A stretch of DNA of 64,000 nt, from the NCBI RefSeq assembly GCF_002897295.1, contig NZ_BEXF01000011.1:124001-188000 (forward strand), in the 5' to 3' direction. The DNA is from Brevibacillus reuszeri (GTDB lineage: Bacteria; Bacillota; Bacilli; Brevibacillales; Brevibacillaceae). The notes beneath the pieces are model-generated. The model saw nothing but the letters and a program-made list of their open reading frames with translations. It was not told where the DNA came from and did no database searches. Shown here piece after piece: positions 16,698 through 25,450 of the stretch (position 1 is the first letter of the stretch; each line of letters begins with the position of its first letter). Position numbers and translations under genes: made by a program.

Positions 16698-17354
16698 CTA
16701 TGAATCATACGCATTCAGCGCATTTACACTATGGGCCAGAGCAGAGCCTGCCTTTAACGCAGTCGCTACAAAAATCGCTTCAGCCAGCTCTTCCATGCTC
16801 GTGCCCAGCTGCTTCGCCTTTTTGGTGTGGACCTCGATACAATAGGCGCAGCCTGTGACGTGAGCGACAGCTACCGCAATCAGCTCCTTGTCTTTTCTGC
16901 TGATCAGCCCGGCTTTCAACGCCTCCCGGTCAAACGCATTGAAGGCTTGGAAGGTGTCTGGACCCAATTCCTGAAATTCCTTGAATCGTGCCAAATTCGA
17001 GCGTTTATAGAGCTCCTCATCGTCCGTTTGGTCATACGCATTGAGTGCATTCAGCCCATGCGCCAGGGCAGATCCGGCTTTTAGAGCAGTAGCTACCATG
17101 ACAGCTTCCATAACTTCTTCCTTTGTGGCTTCCAACCTTTTCGCATTCGATACGTGGGCCTCGATGCAATAAGGACATCCGGTGACATGCGCAACGGCGA
17201 CTGCGATCAGCTCTTTTGTTTTCTTCGGGATGACTCCCTCTGCGAGAGCCAGCTTGTCAAATGCCAGAAAGGCTTTGAAGGTATCGGGAGCAAGCTTCCC
17301 CAGCTCTGGTAATCTGCGAATATACGACTTTTGGTACAAGCTATCATTTGCCAT
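16698..17354 (-). CDS. Tandem-domain AhpD-like (carboxymuconolactone decarboxylase family) protein
   Basis: A 218-residue protein made of two similar CMD/AhpD domains. Each contains AVAHVTGCxYCIExH: CPYCIEAH in the first half and CAYCIEVH in the second. The CxxC/His arrangement is that of alkylhydroperoxidase AhpD, which reduces peroxides through a disulfide relay. Most family members are single-domain oligomers, so this is an internal duplication mimicking a dimer. ATG 17354 has TAGGAGG about 9 nt upstream. It lies 22 bp after the sodium symporter and is likely the last gene of the patB operon. Confidence 0.88.
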   Translation of the reverse strand: MANDSLYQKSYIRRLPELGKLAPDTFKAFLAFDKLALAEGVIPKKTKELIAVAVAHVTGCPYCIEAHVSNAKRLEATKEEVMEAVMVATALKAGSALAHGLNALNAYDQTDDEELYKRSNLARFKEFQELGPDTFQAFNAFDREALKAGLISRKDKELIAVAVAHVTGCAYCIEVHTKKAKQLGTSMEELAEAIFVATALKAGSALAHSVNALNAYDS

Positions 17355-17376
17355 ACGATGTTTCCTCCTATCGTGA

Positions 17377-18849
17377 TTACGATACTTTTTCTACAGGATT
17401 GATTATAACCGTAACACCTTTTTGCGTAACGATACTCACGACCAGGCTCACAATAATGTTGACCCCGAGTGCGATGAAGCCAATATTGATATCCTGAATG
17501 GCTGGCGGAAAGCTTGGGAACAGCGAGCTCATCGTCGCTCCAGTCACTGCCTGCCAGCCCACAATGATGACTCCCGCCGTGATACCTGCGAAAACGCCCT
17601 GCTTCGTTAGCGGATTCTTTTTCAGGAAGTGACAAACGATTGCCGGAGCGAATTGGGTGACGAGACCATATCCCATCAAAAACAGCAAGGTAATGGCTGC
17701 ACCCCCGCTAAACGTGTTGTACAGAGCAATAAGCGCAAAGACAGGGACCATATAGCGAGCGAGCATCCCAATTTGTTTATCAGTAGCATTGGGTTTGACT
17801 ACCTTGTAAATGTTCTTCGCAAATAAAGTCGCTGCAGACATCAAGATCAATGAACCCGGTACGATTGCGGTCAGCAGCCCAGCAGCACCAATAAAGCCGA
17901 CAATAACGGGGTTAAAGGTTTGGGTTGAGATTTTGAACAAGGCAAGGTCTACATTTCCCCCACTCAAGCCGGGAACCTGCAATATAGCTGCCGCTCCAGC
18001 AAACAGGACAAACAAAATAAACAGTGCGTAGATCGGCAGCATGATCGCATTTTTTCGCAGGGCATTGCCGCTTTTTGCTGAATAGACAGCGACGAAGGTA
18101 TGTGGCCACATATAGAAGCCAAGTGAAGTCAGCATGATCGTCGAAATGTACCACGAAGCACTGAAGCCTTTGTCCGGCAAGGATAAGAATCCGGGCTTGG
18201 CCGCCTCAATCGCTTCCCACATCGGCTGAATACCGCCGTAGTAATGGACAGGTAAATAGATGCCGAGAAACAGGACGACACCCAGGATCAAAAAGTCTTT
18301 GATGACAGCGGTCCAAGCTGAGCCATGTATCCCTGAAATCATGACGTACACAATCATCGCAATCGTCCCCAGCCAAATCGTCAGCTTTGGATCAATTGCT
18401 CCATAAGAAGCTTCCGATACAATAATTCCGAGACCCTTTAATTGAATAACCAAATACGGAATGAGGGCAATCAAACCGACCACCGCCACTAATATCCCCA
18501 GACCTTTGCTGTTGTACGCTTTTGTAAAAAAATCGGATTGTGATAAGAGCTGATGCTTTTTTCCATAGCTCCATATTTTCGGAGTGAGCCAATACGCGAT
18601 AATAAAATTGAGCATCGTGATGTTATAAAAGGCAGCTCCCCCTTTTCCATACACCCAGCCACTCGTTCCGAGAAAAGCATTGGTCGTATAGATCTCTCCT
18701 GCCATTAATAAGAAGATGAATATCGTTCCAAATCCGCGGCCTCCAACACTCCACTGCTCCAGGCTCATATCTTTGCCCCTGCGTGCCATTATTCCGAGTA
18801 CGAGGGAGACGATCAGAAAAAAAGTAATAATTCCAATGGAAATGACCAT
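17377..18849 (-). CDS. Sodium:solute symporter (SSS family)
   Basis: A 490-residue, roughly thirteen-helix Na+-coupled symporter, with the LeuT-fold SSS pattern WSVGGRGFGTIFIFLLMAGE near the N-terminus and TAIVPGSLILMSAATLFAKN in the sodium-site region. Its start overlaps the DUF3311 gene stop by one base (TAATG), so translation is coupled. The DUF3311/SSS pairing is a recurring two-component layout (as in B. subtilis yhjC-yhjB). Within this operon it most likely imports the organosulfur or N-acyl substrate handled by the deacylase and C-S lyase. Confidence 0.9.
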   Translation of the reverse strand: MVISIGIITFFLIVSLVLGIMARRGKDMSLEQWSVGGRGFGTIFIFLLMAGEIYTTNAFLGTSGWVYGKGGAAFYNITMLNFIIAYWLTPKIWSYGKKHQLLSQSDFFTKAYNSKGLGILVAVVGLIALIPYLVIQLKGLGIIVSEASYGAIDPKLTIWLGTIAMIVYVMISGIHGSAWTAVIKDFLILGVVLFLGIYLPVHYYGGIQPMWEAIEAAKPGFLSLPDKGFSASWYISTIMLTSLGFYMWPHTFVAVYSAKSGNALRKNAIMLPIYALFILFVLFAGAAAILQVPGLSGGNVDLALFKISTQTFNPVIVGFIGAAGLLTAIVPGSLILMSAATLFAKNIYKVVKPNATDKQIGMLARYMVPVFALIALYNTFSGGAAITLLFLMGYGLVTQFAPAIVCHFLKKNPLTKQGVFAGITAGVIIVGWQAVTGATMSSLFPSFPPAIQDINIGFIALGVNIIVSLVVSIVTQKGVTVIINPVEKVS

Positions 18850-19055
18850 TATTCTACCTCCTCATGCACATCCGGATTCAAGCGATGAACGATCATCATT
18901 ACTGCACTTCCTAGCAAGATCCACAAAACCATCCAGAACAGTAAAAATGGGAGACCGAGAATATACGGTTCGGAGCTTTTAATAAACAGCACCCCAATCG
19001 GCATTCCAAAATAAGCGATGAGCGACAGGATGTAGCAGATTCGTTTGCGTGTCAT
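18849..19055 (-). CDS. DUF3311 small membrane protein, partner of the SSS symporter
   Basis: A 68-residue protein with two hydrophobic helices and a short acidic tail (DVHEEVE). Such DUF3311 proteins are nearly always encoded immediately before an SSS symporter, as here, and are presumed accessory subunits. ATG 19055 has AAAGGAGAG 7 nt upstream; the stop overlaps the symporter start by one base. Confidence 0.85.
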   Translation of the reverse strand: MTRKRICYILSLIAYFGMPIGVLFIKSSEPYILGLPFLLFWMVLWILLGSAVMMIVHRLNPDVHEEVE

Positions 19056-19128
19056 ATAATCTCTCCTTTTTCTTTTTCGGATCGTGATTATATACAGAAC
19101 ATTCTGTCTTTTTCATGTTGCAGAGGGC

Positions 19129-20400
19129 TTAATAGCCCATTGCTTGAAATAAATCCTCCACACTCCTTTGCTCTGGTGTAAATGCTACCTCCTGCTCGCT
19201 ACCCAGAAAATCAAGAGTATATTGAACCGTTGCAGCAACACCCAGCTTTAACACATCTTCATCGATATCAAAATGAGCATTATGATGCTCGGCTCCTGTC
19301 CCCTTCTCCCCGTTTTCAATCCCTACGAAGGTAAACACGCCCGGGAAATATTTTTGGTAAAAGGCAAACGACTCAGAAGCCATCCAGGCTGGATACGTAT
19401 ATAGGGCATGTGATCCGATTGCTTTTGTAACAGCATTCTGGGCGATCGCCGCACAATCTGCCGGGTTGTAGACAAGTAAATCAACTGCTTTTGGCTCATG
19501 CAGGAATTGGTAGGAGCAGCGGTGCAGCTCACATGTTTTTTCTAATAGGCGTCTCAGCTCCTGCTCGGCAAGCACACCTTGGTCATAGTGCAAATAACGA
19601 ACGGTACCACTGAACTCCAGTGTATCGGGAATTACGTTCCAAGCTGATCCTGAGCTAATACTGCCAATGGAGTATGTAGTCGTCTTGAACGGATCGAGTG
19701 ACGTTAACCGCATTGCTTTCAGATGGGTGTAAAAGTCGGTAAAGCAATCCAACGGCGAGACAGCCAAATCCGGTCTTGAGCCATGTCCGCTTTTTCCGGT
19801 GATTTGTGCCTTAAATCCGAAAGCACTCGACATCCTCGGTCCTGCATCTACCGATATTTTTCCAGCGGGAACATCTGATTTGAGATGGATGCCCCAAACG
19901 CCATCCGCGCCGATTTCAACCAGTCTATTGACCAGAGCAAAGATGCCTTTTCCGATCTCTTCGCCTTGCTCAAAAACGAGGATGACTTTTCCTTTTATTT
20001 TGTCTTTGTTTTCGGACAATATTTTTGCTGCCCCGAGCAGCATGGCTGTGTGACCGTCATGACCGCATGTATGAGCTGCGTCGTCATTTAGGGAGACTAC
20101 CGTTTTCTTTCCTTTCAGGTTCGTTTCTGCTTCCTGCATGGGCAGCGCATCGAGGTCCGCTCGCAGGATTAACGATTTACCCTCCTGCTCACCGCGGATC
20201 GTCCCGATGATGCCTCCGTTTGGAACGATTTCATACGTGATTCCCAGCTTCTCCAATTCATCTGTAACGACTTTCATCGTGCGTACTTCCTGCATACCGA
20301 TTTCAGGATGCAAATGAAGATCTCGCCGGATCTCTATGACGTATTCCTCAATCTGCTTCGCAGCCTCGAAGGCATTTAGCGCCGATCCTGTAGTGGTCAT
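19129..20400 (-). CDS. M20-family amidohydrolase (N-acyl amino acid deacylase type)
   Basis: A 423-residue metallopeptidase of the M20D group. Metal-site motifs are seen in LRADLDALPM, HTCGHDGHTAMLLG and EQGEEIGKGIFA, with the dimerisation domain in the middle (SGHGSRPDLAVSPLDC) and GAEHHNAHFDID near the end. Relatives include AmhX, hippurate hydrolase and N-acyl-cysteine deacylases. ATG 20400 has AGGAG 8 nt upstream. It starts 16 bp after the PatB-type lyase, implying that a deacylated amino acid is passed to that lyase. Substrate specificity is inferred from context only. Confidence 0.9.
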   Translation of the reverse strand: MTTTGSALNAFEAAKQIEEYVIEIRRDLHLHPEIGMQEVRTMKVVTDELEKLGITYEIVPNGGIIGTIRGEQEGKSLILRADLDALPMQEAETNLKGKKTVVSLNDDAAHTCGHDGHTAMLLGAAKILSENKDKIKGKVILVFEQGEEIGKGIFALVNRLVEIGADGVWGIHLKSDVPAGKISVDAGPRMSSAFGFKAQITGKSGHGSRPDLAVSPLDCFTDFYTHLKAMRLTSLDPFKTTTYSIGSISSGSAWNVIPDTLEFSGTVRYLHYDQGVLAEQELRRLLEKTCELHRCSYQFLHEPKAVDLLVYNPADCAAIAQNAVTKAIGSHALYTYPAWMASESFAFYQKYFPGVFTFVGIENGEKGTGAEHHNAHFDIDEDVLKLGVAATVQYTLDFLGSEQEVAFTPEQRSVEDLFQAMGY

Positions 20401-20416
20401 TCGCTACACTCCTTTG

Positions 20417-21607
20417 TTAGGGGATTTGAAACTCTCGCGCTATTCTTTCTAGCGCTTCTTTAATGAGCGGTCTTGGAGAGGGAACGCAAATTCGCTGAAA
20501 TGGCAGCCCTTCTTGCCCAAACATGCTTCCGTCTTCCAATATGACGTTGGCTTTGTGGTAAATCCGTTCATGAACCTCTTCAGGTGATAAACCGTATCCG
20601 CTAAAGTCCATCCACATCACATACGTTCCTTCTGGAATTCTCACTTTTACTTGCGGCATGTTCTCAGCCAAAAATGCTTGGACATAGTCCATCGTTTCGT
20701 CGATATATGCTTTTACCTGCTCCAGCCACTCCTCCCCCTCATTATACACGGCAATCAAAGCAGCGATGGTGAATGGCGATGGCAAGCTCATGCCCTGCTC
20801 CTGCTTGAAACGGTTTCGCAGCTCCATATTGGAAATGACGACATTGGTACAGTGAAGCCCTGCTGTATTAAAGGTTTTGTTGATGGCTGTGCAGGTGATG
20901 ATGAGCTCAGAATGATTGGCAGCAGTTTTTGCCAGGGGAATAAAGTGCTGATCCCGCCTGATCAGGTCCCCATGAATTTCATCTGCTATGATCAGGACGT
21001 TGTTTCTTACACAAATCTCAGCTAACTTTTGCAGCTCCTCGCTCGTGAAAATGCGTCCAGTAGGATTGTGCGGATGACAGAGAATGAACATGGTGGTGCT
21101 GTCTTCTTTTGCCCGCGCCTCGAAATCGTCAAAGTCGATAGAATAATACCCTTCTTCATTGTAGATAAGTGGGTTGTTGACGACTCGTCTTCCGTTCCCC
21201 TCGATTGCCGACGTAAAAGGTGGATAGACAGGACGCTGAATGATGATTCCATCACCTGGCTCTGTAAAAGCTTTTACCGCAACATGCAAGGCATGGACGG
21301 TGCCAGGGCTGTAGACGATCTCTTCCTTTTTGATCTCCCAGTCATGTCTTTTTTTGAACCAATTGCAAATAGCTGCATAGTACTCATCCGGTATGACTGA
21401 ATATCCGTATATACGATGATCAACCGTTTTGTGCAAAGCGTCTATCAATGGCTGCGGTACCGGCAAATCCATATCTGCCGTAAAAAGTGGAATCGTCTCT
21501 TCATCGTACCGATCGGTGAAGCCTAGCTCCTTTATGAGTGACTCGCCATCCCATTTTAACGAATACGTATTTCTCCGATTTACTACCTCGTCGAAGTTGT
21601 ACTTCAC
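20417..21607 (-). CDS. patB: PatB/MalY-type PLP-dependent cysteine-S-conjugate beta-lyase
   Basis: A 396-residue fold-type-I aminotransferase. GTG 21607 is chosen for the AAAGGGAG site and because it yields KYNFDEVVNRRNTYSLKWD, the canonical family N-terminus; the frame runs 35 codons further up without support. PLP contacts include LCHPHNPTGRI, ADEIHGDLI and the Schiff-base lysine in INKTFNTAGLH. The enzyme would cleave S-substituted cysteines or cystathionine to pyruvate, ammonia and a thiol. First gene of a five-gene operon with deacylase and symporter. A paralog lies at 45518-46696. Confidence 0.9.
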   Translation of the reverse strand: MKYNFDEVVNRRNTYSLKWDGESLIKELGFTDRYDEETIPLFTADMDLPVPQPLIDALHKTVDHRIYGYSVIPDEYYAAICNWFKKRHDWEIKKEEIVYSPGTVHALHVAVKAFTEPGDGIIIQRPVYPPFTSAIEGNGRRVVNNPLIYNEEGYYSIDFDDFEARAKEDSTTMFILCHPHNPTGRIFTSEELQKLAEICVRNNVLIIADEIHGDLIRRDQHFIPLAKTAANHSELIITCTAINKTFNTAGLHCTNVVISNMELRNRFKQEQGMSLPSPFTIAALIAVYNEGEEWLEQVKAYIDETMDYVQAFLAENMPQVKVRIPEGTYVMWMDFSGYGLSPEEVHERIYHKANVILEDGSMFGQEGLPFQRICVPSPRPLIKEALERIAREFQIP

Positions 21608-21802
21608 AAAAAGTCTCTCCCTTTCTGACGGATGTAGTTGCAAAATCATTTTATTAACGCTTACAAAGCAAGAATTCGAAATCAGTTTAGCACCTAAACG
21701 ATTGGTCGTCAAATGATTTTTGAATTTTTTAAAAACTTGATTTTGATCCTAAAAATGAGCCAAAGAATGGCACTGACAGGTTATGGTATACTATTTATAG
21801 CT

Positions 21803-21820
21803 ACTATTCGGAATGATAGT
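21803..21820. promoter_or_regulatory. Candidate MarR operator in the patB/marR divergent region
   Basis: ACTATTCGGAATGATAGT is an imperfect 18-bp dyad (ACTAT/ATAGT arms, TTC/GAA-like core). It lies downstream of a TATACT -10-like hexamer (21787-21792) and 43 bp before the marR start. Binding is inferred from position. Confidence 0.4.
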
Positions 21821-21863
21821 GGCGCCATATATACGCGAGGAAAATGGCTAAAAAGGAGAAAAA

Positions 21864-22322
21864 ATGACAAGAGAAGAAGTTTTTTTTGAATTGATGGAAA
21901 CGATTTATGAGCTGTCGCGGAAAACGAGCTCGTATGAGAGCGTACCGAGAAAATACGGTACAGAAGATGAGCTGTATATGGTGGAGGCACATACGATTAA
22001 TCTGATCGGCAATCTGGTGCAAACGAACACATCAGAACTTTCTAAACTTACCAACAAGACAAAGGGTGCCATCTCGCAAATGGTAGACAAGCTCATCAAA
22101 AAGGAGCTTGTCACCAAATACAAAAACCCTGAAGATAACCGTGAAGTCATTATTGAGCTGACCGAAAAAGGAAAGACCGTCTATGAGTTTCACAAGGAGC
22201 TGGATAAAGTGGAATACGCTAGATTTTTAAACCAGCTGGACGAGTTTACGACAGAGGATTTTCAGAGATACATTGAAATATCTTCGATCATTATTCGGGG
22301 GATACGCGCTGGGAATGAATGA
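21864..22322 (+). CDS. MarR-family regulator of the patB operon
   Basis: A 152-residue winged-helix protein with the recognition region LSKLTNKTKGAISQMVDKLIKKELV and wing KNPEDNREVIIELT. ATG 21864 follows AAAGGAG by 7 nt. It is divergently transcribed from the patB-amidohydrolase-symporter operon and so probably controls it, perhaps sensing a thiol or the imported conjugate. It is a different MarR subgroup from the 14.5-kb regulator. Confidence 0.9.
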   Translation: MTREEVFFELMETIYELSRKTSSYESVPRKYGTEDELYMVEAHTINLIGNLVQTNTSELSKLTNKTKGAISQMVDKLIKKELVTKYKNPEDNREVIIELTEKGKTVYEFHKELDKVEYARFLNQLDEFTTEDFQRYIEISSIIIRGIRAGNE

Positions 22323-22338
22323 GGGCATGAGACTACGA

Positions 22339-23199
22339 TCAGGAATGGTCGCTCACAAAGCGGTTTACTTTTCTTTCGGCTGCAAGTATCACTTCAGTAA
22401 GACCGCTCTCGTTTTTGTGGAAATCCTCTCTCTGTCTAAAATAGAGGCTGCGTAAAAAGTTTTTAGTGTTCACTACTGCGATTCCTTTACTTCGGCTTCT
22501 CGGCCAGTCAGTGCACCCCGCAAGACCACTTATCCAATTAGCTATTTCCGCTTGTGGGAGCAGATTGTTTGTCAGCATGGTAGATACGATGGTTGCGATC
22601 CTCTCATCCTCTTCGTCGTGGAAAATATGCTTCCCGTTATGCAGCATGCCACTAATCGCAGCAAGAACCTCAAGCTGCAGTGCTTCGTCACTCTCCGGAC
22701 ACTGCACCAGCTCATCCAATGCATCTGCTCCGTGAGCGGCACTATGCGCCCACCCGCCTTCGGTCAAATAGCCTCGCAAGTCTTTTTCTTCCTTGTAGTA
22801 ACGAATCAGGGACTCTTTTACATGCAGGAAATCAGGCTGCTCCAAAAAAGGCCGCTCACAATGTCTCCGCAATATCAATGCGACAGGCAAAACGGAAAAC
22901 GTTCGAGTAAATACTGACGGCTCACCGTCACTGCCAATATCATAGAACAAATGCTGTTCATCGATTAAGGTCGCCAAAAGACTGCGCAGCTCCTGATCGG
23001 TGAATTTGTTTTCTATCGCGATCCAATGGTGAAATGTCGGATAGATCAGATTATCTCTAAGCTCTGGCTGTTGATCACCGATGTATTCCAGCATGAGTGT
23101 GACAAAATCTTGCAGCTGCTCTCCTTCACGAAGCTGATAATTCTCCGCTTCAATTCGTTCCAAGTCCCGCATGAATTTTGTTCGAATGTCGTTGTTCAT
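22339..23199 (-). CDS. DUF2785-family protein
   Basis: A 286-residue, mostly alpha-helical soluble protein resembling the DUF2785 family, with GGWAHSAAHGADALDELVQ and the RRHCERPFL segment. Function unknown; no transmembrane segment or signal peptide. ATG 23199 has GGGGAGAG 5-6 nt upstream and overlaps the end of the alpha/beta hydrolase gene by 4 nt, so the two are translationally coupled in the WYL-regulator operon. Confidence 0.8.
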   Translation of the reverse strand: MNNDIRTKFMRDLERIEAENYQLREGEQLQDFVTLMLEYIGDQQPELRDNLIYPTFHHWIAIENKFTDQELRSLLATLIDEQHLFYDIGSDGEPSVFTRTFSVLPVALILRRHCERPFLEQPDFLHVKESLIRYYKEEKDLRGYLTEGGWAHSAAHGADALDELVQCPESDEALQLEVLAAISGMLHNGKHIFHDEEDERIATIVSTMLTNNLLPQAEIANWISGLAGCTDWPRSRSKGIAVVNTKNFLRSLYFRQREDFHKNESGLTEVILAAERKVNRFVSDHS

Positions 23200-24050
23200 T
23201 TTGCTCTCCCCTTTATCATCATCTCGATCTCCTCTATCACGATTTCTGGCTCATCGTGGTGAATATAATGCCTGCTGTGCTGGGCAATTTTAAAACTGCT
23301 TTCAGTTGAGAGCTCTTGCATTTTGGCTTGCAAGCCTTGCTCAATTTTCATTATTTCTTGCTGAGGCCAGCCATCTTGCTCATGGTCCGGCAGCCCTCTT
23401 GTCAGAATCGATAGCGGAATATTTCCTAGCTGTGAATGCTCTGCGATTTGCTTATAGCTTTGGAGCTTATCGATTTTCTCGCGGTTCAACATCGGATTTT
23501 CGAGGTACACCCTGTTTGTTGCCTGCAGCTTTTTCGGTAGTGCTTTTTCATAAGCGAGCTCTTTATATTCCACTGCCGCATCAACGAGGACGAGGCCAGC
23601 CACCTGACCTGGATAATAGCTGGCAAACAATCTGGCAAACAAGCCCCCAAAGGAATGGCCAACTACAATAAAAGGCGGCTCGGCAGATACGTGCCGTAAC
23701 AGCTCGGCAAGCTCCTGCACGAGATCATGACATGTCCGAGGACTAGAGACGGTATCACTTCTTCCAACACCCGCCCTATCGTAAGAAAAGGTACTGGTTA
23801 TTTGCGCGATCCGATTTTGCACCACATTCCACGTCTCGCAGCTATCTCCCATTCCCGCCAGGAAGAGAACACTTGGCGTTCCTTTTCGCGAGTATTTCGT
23901 AAACAATTTGCGGCCACCACAGGTGTAGAAAACCTCTTCAAAGCCCATCCTGCCCTCTTTTCTTGCGCTTTCGAAAGCATCACTTATTCGGGTTCCCAAT
24001 ACATATACCCCACTATAAAGCAAAATGACTGACATCAGTATGTCAGCCAT
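23196..24050 (-). CDS. Alpha/beta hydrolase
   Basis: A 284-residue hydrolase with a hydrophobic N-terminal segment (SVILLYSGVYVLG), then the oxyanion region FLAGMGDSCETW, the nucleophile elbow VGHSFGGLFARL (Ser), the acid-containing DAAVEY region and a late SRHYIHHDEPE histidine. The substrate is likely a small ester or lipid. It overlaps the WYL regulator by 8 nt and the DUF2785 gene by 4 nt. ATG 24050 has only a distant AGGA, so an internal ATG at 24035 is possible. Confidence 0.86.
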   Translation of the reverse strand: MADILMSVILLYSGVYVLGTRISDAFESARKEGRMGFEEVFYTCGGRKLFTKYSRKGTPSVLFLAGMGDSCETWNVVQNRIAQITSTFSYDRAGVGRSDTVSSPRTCHDLVQELAELLRHVSAEPPFIVVGHSFGGLFARLFASYYPGQVAGLVLVDAAVEYKELAYEKALPKKLQATNRVYLENPMLNREKIDKLQSYKQIAEHSQLGNIPLSILTRGLPDHEQDGWPQQEIMKIEQGLQAKMQELSTESSFKIAQHSRHYIHHDEPEIVIEEIEMMIKGRAK

Positions 24051-24993
24051 TGTAGAAATTCATGAGTTCCTTCACATATTCTTTTAATTCCTCTCGCAAA
24101 AAAAGAGGCTCAATTACTTCGCACTCCTTGCCGAAGCTTAAAATATATTTGAGCAAGCCTTCCTCATATGGAAACTGAGCAACCACCATATAGTGATCGT
24201 CTTCTGTTTTTCTGATGGCTTCTTTGGAAAAATACTCTGTAAGCTGCTCACCGATTCGATGAGAGAATCTTAATGTGACCTCGATGCCACGTTTGCTGTA
24301 GCTTTCCTCGATTATCTTTTCGATTTCTTCCCAAGACGTCTCTCTTTTGTGAAAGCTTGTGTCCACCCTTAGCTTCCTGATTCGAACCAGCTTGAATCTT
24401 CGGTAGTCATTTCTTTTTCGGCAAAAGCCCACCAAATACCACTGACCGGAAACAAAAGCGATATGCACCGGCTCCACTTCTCTTTCGGAATACTCCATCT
24501 CTCTGTTTATATAATCAAAGACGAGCAGCTTGCTCTCCTCAATGGCCTGATTCATCAGAAACAAGTATTCCTTTAATTCCTTTTCCATGCTGAAATGGGA
24601 CATCTGGATGCTCCACTTATCGCTGTCCCTTTTCTCTTGTTTATACGTATTTTCGAGCTTTAGCACGATATCATTGAACTTCTCGTTTTTTCCGAAGAGC
24701 ACGTCGAGGTTATTCAATACCGCCATAAACGTGTGGGCTTCTGATCTATTGAAAAACAGATTGTCGACCTGATAATTTTCCATCAGGTAGTATCCTCCGC
24801 CTTTGCCACCTATCGCGGCAATCGGAATACCAGCTTCCCCGATTTTTTCGATATCTCGATAAATGGTTCGCAAGGATACTTCAAAATGCTCCGCCAGCTC
24901 TTTACCCGTAACCATCTCTCTTTTGGACAGGATCAGCAGCATGGAGAGTAAACGATCTACGCGCATCTTTATGTATGACGTTGATTTTCGCAA
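24043..24993 (-). CDS. WYL-domain (YafY-type) HTH regulator
   Basis: A 316-residue protein starting at TTG 24993 with GAGGAGG directly upstream. The N-terminal helix-turn-helix (about residues 15-70, GKELAEHFEVSLRTIYRDIEK) is followed by a WYL domain containing VEPVHIAFVSGQWYLVGFC and RRFKLVRIRKL, then a WCX-like C-terminus. WYL domains sense nucleic acid or nucleotide ligands in some systems; most YafY-type proteins are uncharacterised repressors. It heads the operon with the hydrolase and DUF2785 genes and presumably controls it. Confidence 0.9.
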   Translation of the reverse strand: MRKSTSYIKMRVDRLLSMLLILSKREMVTGKELAEHFEVSLRTIYRDIEKIGEAGIPIAAIGGKGGGYYLMENYQVDNLFFNRSEAHTFMAVLNNLDVLFGKNEKFNDIVLKLENTYKQEKRDSDKWSIQMSHFSMEKELKEYLFLMNQAIEESKLLVFDYINREMEYSEREVEPVHIAFVSGQWYLVGFCRKRNDYRRFKLVRIRKLRVDTSFHKRETSWEEIEKIIEESYSKRGIEVTLRFSHRIGEQLTEYFSKEAIRKTEDDHYMVVAQFPYEEGLLKYILSFGKECEVIEPLFLREELKEYVKELMNFYNG

Positions 24994-25135
24994 CGTCTCC
25001 TCCTCAACATTGCTAACAGCTTTCTTCGATTAAAACACAAAAAACGATACGAGCATAGGCACCTCATTTTACATAAACGCCCGCAAAATGGGTTATCGTA
25101 ACCGATAGTGATTATTGGGAAAGAGGTGTTCGTGC

Positions 25136-25450
25136 TTGAATACAACAGATGCGATCTGGTCCGCTTTGGAGGAAGTTCTCGATCCTGAGGTAGGCGTAAA
25201 TATTGTGGATCTGGGGCTGGTATATGAAGTGGAAGTGGATGAACAGGGACATGCAAACATTGAGATGACGCTAACGATTCCGGAGTGTCCATTGGCAGAT
25301 GAAATTGTAAGCAATGTAAAAGAAGCAGCAGCGGCCATTTCCGGGGTCAAGGATGTAAACGTCTCGCTCGTTTGGGAGCCAAAATGGAGTCCCGCCAGAA
25401 TGAATGACCGCGCTAGAGAAGAGATCCGAGCACGTCAACGCATGCTCTGA
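25136..25450 (+). CDS. MIP18/DUF59-family Fe-S cluster assembly factor (SufT/PaaD-like)
   Basis: A 104-residue protein. TTG 25136 is preferred because GAAAGAGGTG lies 7 nt upstream; a TTG at 25115 would add a Cys-containing extension of seven residues. The DUF59 core is clear: EEVLDPEVGVNIVDLGLVYE, MTLTIPECPLAD (conserved Cys) and SLVWEPKWSPARM. Such proteins assist maturation of iron-sulfur proteins. Its stop codon is immediately adjacent (0 bp) to the stop of the convergent DinB-like gene. Confidence 0.88.
   Translation: MNTTDAIWSALEEVLDPEVGVNIVDLGLVYEVEVDEQGHANIEMTLTIPECPLADEIVSNVKEAAAAISGVKDVNVSLVWEPKWSPARMNDRAREEIRARQRML

Noticed and set aside
21719..21736. CodY-like box (GAATTTTTTAAAAACTT) upstream of patB
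   Set aside because: Three mismatches to the 15-bp consensus in an AT-rich stretch; expected by chance.
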